DNA of 12,204 bases from DASXMX01 sp035483795 (GTDB lineage Bacteria; Planctomycetota; Phycisphaerae; Tepidisphaerales; Tepidisphaeraceae), in assembly GCA_035483795.1 (NCBI GenBank), contig DATHPP010000035.1, forward strand, positions 1 to 12,204. The letters are read 5' to 3'. The position numbers and the translations under genes were made by a program. Numbering within the stretch: the stretch's first letter is position 1; each line of letters opens with the position of its first letter. Of the stretch, positions 1 through 7,879 are shown in pieces. The notes under the pieces are model-generated. The model was given only the letters and a program-made list of their open reading frames with translations. It had not been told where the DNA came from and did no database searches.

Positions 1-3000
1 GGCGTCCAGAACGGCGTGGCCGTCTATGCGGACAATACCGACGGCGTAGCCCGCGGATTAAACATCACCAACGACACAATCCTGGGTTATCAGAAGAACG
101 GGACCGCGTTTTTTGGCGCCGGCCTGACGCTCAGCGTTACCGGGAACACGGTCACCGGCGCCGGCGCCACCCCCGCGATCGCGCAGAACGGAATCGAGGT
201 GGGGCTAGGCGCTACCGGGACCATCGCCAACAATCACGTGAGTGGCAACGAATACAGCGGGACCAACCCCGGCAATTCCGGAGGACCGGATCAGTTCAAT
301 GACGTGCAGTCCTGTGGAATACTGCTCTTCTCCACCTCGGGCCTGGTGGTCAGCGGCAATACCGTCGACGGGAACGACATCGGGATTTACAACAACACCG
401 ATGGCGCCACGATTTCGGGGAATGTCCTCGGCTCCATCTCTCCCAACCGCTACGAAGGTGTCGTCGAGGACCAGGGCAGTTCAACGATTTCCGGGAACAC
501 GATCGGCGGCGGCAACCTCGCGATTGATGTCGTCTCATTTGATGGGAACACCGCCGTGTCCAGCGCCGTTGTTGACGGCAATACCATTGCGGGCGCGACG
601 GTGGGTCTTGAAGCCATTGTCCAGAGCTCGTCCGCCAGCGCGGTGGACGTGCTGGCACAAAACAACGGTCTTGCCGGCAACGGCGAGGGCGTGGTGATCA
701 GCGGCGGCGCGCTGGTGGATCTGGGCGAGTTTGCCCCGAATCAAGGCTTCACGCCGCTGGGAACCAGCGTTGGAAACAACACTCTGACCGGCTACAGCGG
801 CGCGCCCAGCAATTACGCCATCGATGACCAGAATGCGTCCACCCAACCGAACGTCTACGCCCAGAACAATAACTTCGGCCCGGCTTCGTCGACAAACCAA
901 TCCGCCATCCAGGCCGTGATCCACGACCACGGCACCAACCCGGCGTTTTCCACGGTGATCTTTGTGCCCGCGCAGAACGCTCAGCCGGCTCCGCTGAATG
1001 TCTACGTCAATTCCGCGTGGGCGGGGCTGCCGTTCGGCACGGACCCCGACGGCTCCGGTCCGGCGACCGCCATCGGGTACGACGCCTTTGCCAGCATCCA
1101 GGCGGGTGTCAATGCCGTCGCCCCCGGCGGAACCGTTCACATTGAGCACAACGGGACGGCCACCGTTTACGACGAGTCCAACATCCTTGTCGACCAGCCC
1201 GAGACCATCACCGGCGACAGCCAGAGCGGCGTGATCGTCGCGCCCGCCTTTGCCGACAGCCACACCGACAGCTCGTTCGGCGGCACCGTGTCCAACGGCT
1301 TTGTCGTCGCCTCCTCCAACGTGACCATCGAAGACCTCACGATCGACGGGAACGCCAACAGCTCCCTGAGTGGAGCGCAGAACTTCCGCAACGCCGTCAT
1401 CACCAATTCCCAGAACGACAACGCCACCTACAACGACCTCACGGTGGACCAGCTCACGGTCCAGCACATCTACCGCAAGGGAATCGCCCTCTACAATCTC
1501 AACGGCGTCAGCGCCGGCAACAGCATTAGCAACAGCACGTTTAACGATATCGGGACTGACGGGAGCATCGCCTACGAAGGCGCGTTCGCCGTCGCCGCCT
1601 TCCAGAGCGATGCCACGATTTCGGCCAACACGATAAGCGGCTCCGGTGGTGGTATCGGCGCCAACTCCTTTGACGGCGCCCCAGGCGCGCCGGTGCTCAG
1701 CGTCAGCGACAATACCATCACCGCCCCCGTTCTGAACAGCCCGACCAACGGCGCTCTGGGCATGGACCTGGCCAGTCTGGCCGACGGCTCGACGATTTGG
1801 GGCAACCGGATCGACACGACCGGGGGGAATGCCAACGACGTCGGTCTGATCGTCAGCTTCGTGAACGGACAGGTCACCGTGAGCGGCAACACCATTGGCG
1901 GGACCGCAGGCGACGACGCCATTCTTCTCTACCAGGACACGCTATCCTCAGCGCCGGTGCTGCTGCAGAACAACGTTCTGAGCGGCGCGGGAGTCGGAAG
2001 CACCGGCACGGGCATCCTTCTCACCGCCCAGGTCGGCGACACCAGCCGCTTCGGCGACCTGGCCGGCCCCGTGTATGCCACGGTCAGCGGCAACAGCATC
2101 GATGGCTTCGGCACCGGCGTCGGCGTCGTCAGCGACGGCATAAGCGGCGACACCGTCAACGCCACGATCGGCGGCAGCGCCGCCCCAGACTCCAATACCC
2201 TCTCCAACTGCAACTTTGGCGTGCTCGTCAGCGGGGCGGGCGCCGATGCGACGATTACCGGCAATAACACAACCTTCAGCGGCAACGGCGCCGCCATCGC
2301 GGCTCAGAATTTCGGCTCGGCCAGCTCCAGCAACAACATCATCGAAGTCAACAGCTTCCAGTGGGGCGTCGGGCGCGGCATCAGCGCCTCCAGCGGCGGC
2401 ACGGTGGTCAGCAGGAGAGACTCGATCGACATGGACCCCGCGGAATTCGCCCAGGCCATTTTCGTGGACGACGGCAACTTCCAGGGCGCCAACGATCTCA
2501 TCAACGGCGGCGGCACCGCGAGCGCCCCCGGCAACGGCGTCGGGCTGTACGTCAGCGCCAACGAGCAGCCCAAAGAGACGGTGTCTCTCAACTTCACCAA
2601 GATTCAGTTTGTCTCCAAGGCCGTCCAGGACGACGACACCAATACCGGTGTCGTTGTTGACGCCTTCGGCAACTACTGGGGCACCAACACCGAGGTCGGC
2701 GTTGCCGGCATGATCGGCGGAGCCGCCCCTGACCAGGTCGATTACTCACCCTGGCTCGACAGCGGAACGAACACGCTTCCCCCCGGGCAGGTCGGCTTTG
2801 CCGGCGATTTCTCCACGCTCGACGTGGGCTCGGGCGGCGCCGCGACCGCCGCCATCCCCCAGCAGCTCACGTACGAAGGTCGCATCACTGAGGCCCTCAG
2901 CTTGCTCCAGCCCCCGCCCTCCGGCACGACTGGAACCCCCACCATCAACGTCTTTGGCGCCGACGCCGCCCCCGGCGCGACGGGCATTTACAACGAAGAC

Positions 3001-6000
3001 GTCGTGATCCACAAGAAGGTCAGCCTGCTCGCGGTCGGCGCCGCCGATATCAATGGCGACGGCATCGCCGACGCAATCGACGTCGACAACGACGCCAACG
3101 GCAACGCCAGCGGGTCCGTCATCCAGGGCTTCACGATCAACGGCGACAAGAAGGACGCCATCAAGATGAACGCCGCGGACGTGACCGTGGCCGGCAACAC
3201 GTTGACTAACAACGGCAACAGCTACGCCGTCGAGATCGACGACGCGGGCAGCCAGGATATCATCACAGGCAACACGTTCGCGTCCACCGGCGCCGGCAAC
3301 CTCTCCGTCGTCGACGGCTCCAACACCATCGGCGGAACGGCAGGCAGCGATCAGAACACCTTCACCGCCCCGCCGGCCGGCGGCTCGCCGGGGTTTGAGC
3401 AATTCATCGATAACTCCGGCGGGCTTGACTCCACCGATGAGATCCCGTCGGTGGTGCAGAACAACCTCTTCAACCGCGGCGTCACCGATAGTGAGGAAAA
3501 CCCCAAGGAATCCCTGAGCTTCAACTTTACCAAGATCGTCTACGCCAATATCCAGCAGGCGGTCAATGACGCGAACAACCCTGGTGGCCCCTTGGCGATG
3601 TCAGGCAACCCGGTGACCGTCAGCGCCCTGGCGGGCGTTTACACGGAGAACCTCACGCTGGGCACGGCCTCGTCCTTGACCCTCCAGGGCCCGCAGGCGG
3701 GCAATTCCGGCACGAGCGCCGACCGTGAATCCTCTGCGCCTTCGGTTTCGGAGGTCGTCATCCAGCCCACCAGCGGAACCGCGATCAAAATCACCGGCGG
3801 CGACATCGTCGTCGACGGACTCACGGTTAACGACCTGGACACCACGCTTCCGGCCGTACAGCTCGCCGGCGGTACCGCCGGCATTCAGAACGACGTGATC
3901 CTGGCCGGAGGCACCGGTGTTGAAGTCGACCCCAGCGCCGCCGCGGGGTGGACTGTCAAGTCCGACTTCATCTTCATGAAGTATGACGCGGCCAGTGTCG
4001 GCTACGGCATCTCGGTGGACGGCGGCGTCAGCGGCGAGATCGCCGGCAACGACGTTGAGGGCAACGGGATCGGCGCTGCCGGTGCAACCGGCGCGGGAAT
4101 CTACGTCAAGCCCGACAGCACGCTCCCCTCCAAGACCGTCAAGATCGACGGCGGCAATATCGTCCGCGACAACCCCAAGGGCCTGCTGGTCTCCTTCGGC
4201 TTTGCGGACATCGAGAACAACAACATTTACGGCAATGGCACCGGCGCCGAGATGGCTTCGGCGGACGGCGGAATCGTGGCCCACGACGACTGGGAAAGCC
4301 CGGCGGTCGCTGGCGCGGCGCCTCAGACCAACGGCACCGACGTCCAGTTCGACGTTGGCGCCTCCGGCTGGACCGTCGGCGACGGCAACACTTTCGACGC
4401 TTCCACTTTCTACATCGTCAACGACAGCGCCCAGACCCTCGACCTGACGGGCGATTCCAACAACACGTTCGGCGGATACAAGCCGCAGTTGCCCACCAGC
4501 CCCTCGGACACGACGAACCTCAACGGCATCTACGGCATCGAGGACAAGACGTACGACTACCTTGACGATCCGGCCGCCGGATACGTCAAATACTTCCCGA
4601 TGGATGTGTTCGTGGCGCAATCCAGCGAGAATACGAACATCGACTCCATCCAGCGCGGCATCAACGTTTCCCCGTCCGGCGGCACCCTCCACGTCCAGGC
4701 CGGGACTTTCGACGGCTCGTTCACGGTCGACCAAAGCCTGACCCTGCTGGGCGCCCAGGCCGGCAACGACCCGACGAGCTCGACTTCGGATCGGGAGGGC
4801 TCGACGCCCTCGGTCTCCGAAACCGTCGTCCGCAAGCTGCCGGGCAGGACGTCCTTCCAGCCCATCACCCTGCAAGCCGGCATCGTCAAGTTGGACGGGT
4901 TCTGGGCCTGGGGCGAGGGCGTGAGCTCGGGCGAAACCGCCATCGAAGTGCAGGGCGGCGCGTCCGCGACCATCGTCAACACGGTCATCGAGGACGCCGC
5001 CACCGGCATCCAGATCGATCCGGGCACTTCCTCGGCCAACGTCAGCAGCGACTACCTCTTCGAGGATGCCGCCAACGACAACCAGGGCACCGGCATCAAG
5101 TTCCAGGGCACGGCCGGCGCGATCACCACGGGGGACGTCAACAACGACAACATCCTGGACTTCGCCATTGGCATCGATGTCACCGGCGCCGGTGCGAACG
5201 CCAGCATCCAGGACAGCAAGAACATCAGCGACGGCGCCGCCAAGGGCCAGGCGGTCGACGGCATCCTTTTCGACAGCGGCGGCTCCGGGACGGTCACCCG
5301 CGGTTCAATTTCCGGCGCCACGACCGGCATTGCGGTCGGCGACGTCAACGGCGACGGCGTGGCCGACATCACCGCCGTCAGCTTCACCGGCAACACGACC
5401 GGCGTCCAGGTTGGCGCCGGCAGCGCCGTCATCGGCGGTGCCACATCGAGCGACGGCAACACCTTCACCAGCGACGGCACCGCCGTTTGGGTCAGCGGCG
5501 GCGCCGCCTCGGCTACGGTCAGCAACAACTCCTTCAGCGGCAACGGCACGGCCCTGCAAGCCCAGAGCGGCGGTACGCTGAATTCGCAGAACAACACCAT
5601 CGACATCAACAGCTTCCAGTTTGGCGTCGGGCGCGGCATCAGCGCCTCCAGCGGCGGCACGGTGGTCAGCAGGAGAGACTCGATCGACATGGACCCCGCG
5701 GAATTCGCCCAGGCCATTTTCGTGGATGGCGGCAGCTTCCAGGGCGCCAACGATCTCATCAACGGCGGCGGCACCGCGAGCGCCCCCGGCAACGGCGTCG
5801 GGCTCTACGTCAGCGCCAACGAGCAGCCCAAAGAGACGGTGTCTCTCAACTTCACCAAGATTCAGTTTGTCTCCAAGGCCGTCCAGGACGACAACACCAC
5901 CCCCGGCGTCATCGTTGATGCCTCCGGGAACTATTGGGGCACCAACACCGAGCAGGGCATTGCCAACACGATCGGCGGCGCCGGCGCGGCCGAGATTGAC

Positions 6001-7611
6001 TATACCCCCTGGCTCGATAACGGCACGAACCTGGCCACCACTGGCGGCTTCGACGGCGATTTCTCCACGCTCGACGTCGGCTCGGGCGGCGCCGAGGTTC
6101 AGTCCGGCGGTCGCATCAACGAAGCCGTCGGGCTCCTGACCCCCGGTGGCACCATCCAGGTTTTCCCCGGAAACTACCGCGAGGACGTATCCATTACCAA
6201 GGGCCTGACGCTCGAATCGGTGGGCGGCGTGACGGTGGCCGACATCAACGGGGACGGCCTGGCGGACGCGGTTGCCGTCGCCCCCGGCGTCGCCGGCGTC
6301 ACCATCGGCGCACCCGGTCGGGGCTTCACGATCAACGGGGGCAGCGACGTGGCGGTCGGGCTCAACGGCACAGGCGAGCTCCTTGCCGATAACGTCGTCG
6401 AATCCGGCGGCGGCAGCGCCGCAGTGGTGCTCGCGGGTACTCAGGAGCACGTCACGGCCAACGTTGTCGTGTCAAGCGGAAGCGCGTGGGCGGTCTCCAT
6501 CCCCGGCGGTGCCGAGTTCGTCACCGACAACGTCTTCCAGTCGACCGGACCGGGAAACGTGTCCGTTGCGGATGGAACCAACACGCTTTCCGGTAACACG
6601 TTCACGGCCCCGCCGATTGCCCTCGAGTCGGGCTTCGAGCAGTACCGCGACACGTCGCCGGGACTCGACAGCGGTGGCGAGATTACCGCAGTTCTCGACA
6701 ACAACGCTTTCAACCGCGGCGCGGATGATTATACGGACAGCGGTACGACTTTGAACTTCAAGAAGATCATCTGGGCGGACATCCACCCCGCCATGGCGGC
6801 CGCGTCCGCCGGCGACACGATCGGTACCCTGGGCGGCGTCTACGCCGAAAACGTCACCGTGACCAAGAACCTCACGCTTGTCACCTCGATCGCCGGCAGC
6901 GGACAGACAATCGTCAACGGGGCCATCACCATCCAGGGTGGCATCACGCTTGTCCTGCAGAGCCCGGCGGCGACCCCGCTGCAGATCTCTTCTCTGGCCT
7001 TTGGCCCATCGGGCGTGTTGGACCTGGCCAGGAGCACATTGCTCATTAACTATGCCGGACAGAGCGATCCCCTAGCGGCAATTCGCGGGTACCTGGCGAA
7101 CGGTTACAACCACGGCGCCTGGAACGGCAGCAACGCCAATGGTGTGATCACGTCCTCGGCCGCGCAGTCCAACCCAAATCACAACACGGCGATCGGCTAC
7201 GCGGACTCGGCTGACGGCACGGGAGTGATCACGACGCCTAACACGATCGAGCTGAAATACACCCTCTACGGCGACGCCAACCTCGACGCCCAGGTCAATA
7301 GCGCCGACCTTCAGATAATGCTGGCCAACCTCAACCGCGCCGGCGGCTGGGATCAGGGCGATTTCAATTACGACGGGAACGTGAACAGCGCTGATCTGCA
7401 GGCCCTGCTCGCTACGTTGAACACGAGCCTGGGCAACCAGCCGGCTCCGGCGATTGCAGCGGCGGGCGCGGCTGCCGCAACGCCCCTGGCCGGGGCAGGC
7501 AGTGCTGGGACCAAAACATCATCACGTCAGTATCCGGTGGTCCACGCGACGGGATCGACCCGGCCGGTGGTTCATCACCCGCAGCTCAAGGGAACCAGAA
7601 AGCGGAGATAG
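1..7611 (+). CDS. Giant secreted parallel beta-helix protein with C-terminal type I dockerin (5' partial)
   Basis: The frame is open from base 1, so the true start and any signal peptide lie upstream; the GTG at 16 is just an internal codon. The visible 2536 residues are rich in Gly, Asn, Ser, Thr and Asp, with almost no Cys (I count two). They are filled with short SGNT, ADNxF and NNxF turns typical of PbH1 parallel beta-helix repeats. Helix-start motifs (IQxxV...GGTVxV...Y.ExV.I.K.LTL) recur near residues 366, 960, 1184, 1550, 2038 and 2261, so several beta-helix domains are strung together. A conserved module (about 2335-2422) precedes a dockerin with two calcium loops, GDANLDAQVNSADL (D at 2425) and GDFNYDGNVNSADL (D at 2454). 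A 58-residue Ala/Pro-rich tail ends in TRKRR. No catalytic motif was recognised. A surface adhesive or polysaccharide-associated role is inferred from the family. Four further DxNxDxxxD loops lie inside the helices. Confidence 0.93.
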   Translation, partial: GVQNGVAVYADNTDGVARGLNITNDTILGYQKNGTAFFGAGLTLSVTGNTVTGAGATPAIAQNGIEVGLGATGTIANNHVSGNEYSGTNPGNSGGPDQFNDVQSCGILLFSTSGLVVSGNTVDGNDIGIYNNTDGATISGNVLGSISPNRYEGVVEDQGSSTISGNTIGGGNLAIDVVSFDGNTAVSSAVVDGNTIAGATVGLEAIVQSSSASAVDVLAQNNGLAGNGEGVVISGGALVDLGEFAPNQGFTPLGTSVGNNTLTGYSGAPSNYAIDDQNASTQPNVYAQNNNFGPASSTNQSAIQAVIHDHGTNPAFSTVIFVPAQNAQPAPLNVYVNSAWAGLPFGTDPDGSGPATAIGYDAFASIQAGVNAVAPGGTVHIEHNGTATVYDESNILVDQPETITGDSQSGVIVAPAFADSHTDSSFGGTVSNGFVVASSNVTIEDLTIDGNANSSLSGAQNFRNAVITNSQNDNATYNDLTVDQLTVQHIYRKGIALYNLNGVSAGNSISNSTFNDIGTDGSIAYEGAFAVAAFQSDATISANTISGSGGGIGANSFDGAPGAPVLSVSDNTITAPVLNSPTNGALGMDLASLADGSTIWGNRIDTTGGNANDVGLIVSFVNGQVTVSGNTIGGTAGDDAILLYQDTLSSAPVLLQNNVLSGAGVGSTGTGILLTAQVGDTSRFGDLAGPVYATVSGNSIDGFGTGVGVVSDGISGDTVNATIGGSAAPDSNTLSNCNFGVLVSGAGADATITGNNTTFSGNGAAIAAQNFGSASSSNNIIEVNSFQWGVGRGISASSGGTVVSRRDSIDMDPAEFAQAIFVDDGNFQGANDLINGGGTASAPGNGVGLYVSANEQPKETVSLNFTKIQFVSKAVQDDDTNTGVVVDAFGNYWGTNTEVGVAGMIGGAAPDQVDYSPWLDSGTNTLPPGQVGFAGDFSTLDVGSGGAATAAIPQQLTYEGRITEALSLLQPPPSGTTGTPTINVFGADAAPGATGIYNEDVVIHKKVSLLAVGAADINGDGIADAIDVDNDANGNASGSVIQGFTINGDKKDAIKMNAADVTVAGNTLTNNGNSYAVEIDDAGSQDIITGNTFASTGAGNLSVVDGSNTIGGTAGSDQNTFTAPPAGGSPGFEQFIDNSGGLDSTDEIPSVVQNNLFNRGVTDSEENPKESLSFNFTKIVYANIQQAVNDANNPGGPLAMSGNPVTVSALAGVYTENLTLGTASSLTLQGPQAGNSGTSADRESSAPSVSEVVIQPTSGTAIKITGGDIVVDGLTVNDLDTTLPAVQLAGGTAGIQNDVILAGGTGVEVDPSAAAGWTVKSDFIFMKYDAASVGYGISVDGGVSGEIAGNDVEGNGIGAAGATGAGIYVKPDSTLPSKTVKIDGGNIVRDNPKGLLVSFGFADIENNNIYGNGTGAEMASADGGIVAHDDWESPAVAGAAPQTNGTDVQFDVGASGWTVGDGNTFDASTFYIVNDSAQTLDLTGDSNNTFGGYKPQLPTSPSDTTNLNGIYGIEDKTYDYLDDPAAGYVKYFPMDVFVAQSSENTNIDSIQRGINVSPSGGTLHVQAGTFDGSFTVDQSLTLLGAQAGNDPTSSTSDREGSTPSVSETVVRKLPGRTSFQPITLQAGIVKLDGFWAWGEGVSSGETAIEVQGGASATIVNTVIEDAATGIQIDPGTSSANVSSDYLFEDAANDNQGTGIKFQGTAGAITTGDVNNDNILDFAIGIDVTGAGANASIQDSKNISDGAAKGQAVDGILFDSGGSGTVTRGSISGATTGIAVGDVNGDGVADITAVSFTGNTTGVQVGAGSAVIGGATSSDGNTFTSDGTAVWVSGGAASATVSNNSFSGNGTALQAQSGGTLNSQNNTIDINSFQFGVGRGISASSGGTVVSRRDSIDMDPAEFAQAIFVDGGSFQGANDLINGGGTASAPGNGVGLYVSANEQPKETVSLNFTKIQFVSKAVQDDNTTPGVIVDASGNYWGTNTEQGIANTIGGAGAAEIDYTPWLDNGTNLATTGGFDGDFSTLDVGSGGAEVQSGGRINEAVGLLTPGGTIQVFPGNYREDVSITKGLTLESVGGVTVADINGDGLADAVAVAPGVAGVTIGAPGRGFTINGGSDVAVGLNGTGELLADNVVESGGGSAAVVLAGTQEHVTANVVVSSGSAWAVSIPGGAEFVTDNVFQSTGPGNVSVADGTNTLSGNTFTAPPIALESGFEQYRDTSPGLDSGGEITAVLDNNAFNRGADDYTDSGTTLNFKKIIWADIHPAMAAASAGDTIGTLGGVYAENVTVTKNLTLVTSIAGSGQTIVNGAITIQGGITLVLQSPAATPLQISSLAFGPSGVLDLARSTLLINYAGQSDPLAAIRGYLANGYNHGAWNGSNANGVITSSAAQSNPNHNTAIGYADSADGTGVITTPNTIELKYTLYGDANLDAQVNSADLQIMLANLNRAGGWDQGDFNYDGNVNSADLQALLATLNTSLGNQPAPAIAAAGAAAATPLAGAGSAGTKTSSRQYPVVHATGSTRPVVHHPQLKGTRKRR
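2348..2635 (+). repeat. Near-identical internal repeat, copy 1 of 2
   Basis: This 288-bp segment matches 5606-5893 with six mismatches by my reading (about 98% identity) and no gaps, at an offset of 3258 bp. It encodes residues from NSFQWGVGRG through SRRDSIDMDP and NEQPKETVSLNFTKI to VQDD. Sequence on both sides is also related to the flanks of copy 2 but is clearly more diverged. Confidence 0.95.
5606..5893 (+). repeat. Near-identical internal repeat, copy 2 of 2
   Basis: Second copy of the segment at 2348-2635. The mismatches cluster: TGG to TTT at the first codon after CAG, three changes in the GTGGATGGCGGCAGC region, and one silent CTG to CTC change. Reading frame is kept because the offset is a multiple of three. 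The sharp drop in identity at both ends suggests recent gene conversion or re-copying within an older tandem duplication. Confidence 0.95.
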
Positions 7612-7706
7612 ACCGACCGAGGATCGGGCCGGACGACCGTGGCAAGTAAACCAGATTCGGCGTCACCAAGCCGTGTGCCGCATTGAAATATCCTGCCCAG
7701 ACCACG

Positions 7707-7742
7707 AACAAGATCGTGATCGGCAACAAGATCGTGATCGGC
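7707..7742 (+). repeat. Perfect 18-bp tandem duplication in the intergenic gap
   Basis: The unit aacaagatcgtgatcggc is present twice with no mismatch (7707-7724 and 7725-7742), between the dockerin gene and the TPR-methyltransferase gene. Each unit contains the near-palindrome gatcgtgatc. It looks like a recent slippage duplication; a role as a paired protein-binding site is possible but unsupported. The rest of the 268-nt gap shows no convincing gene or terminator. Confidence 0.9.
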
Positions 7743-7879
7743 TGCCTTGCATTGGGCCTTTGGTCGCCGGCCACAGTCATCGTAAACTGTCGCGTAGAAT
7801 GGGAGCGACTCGCCGACCGCGCGGTTTGGGCCGACGGAGTCGTTGGTTGGCGCGCCCTTCGCTAGACTAAACGACACGC

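Noticed and set aside
535..6450. Long antisense frames within the giant gene (535-1467, 3601-4875 and 5305-6450, minus strand)
   Set aside because: They mirror a GC-rich repetitive coding strand, give Arg/Val/Gly/Asp-rich sequence with no domain, and the sense frame is a clear beta-helix protein.
7683..7865. 60-codon frame from a TTG across the 18-bp tandem repeat
   Set aside because: TTG start without a ribosome site; the repeated KIVIG peptide only reflects the DNA duplication, and the minus-strand frame here is equally open.
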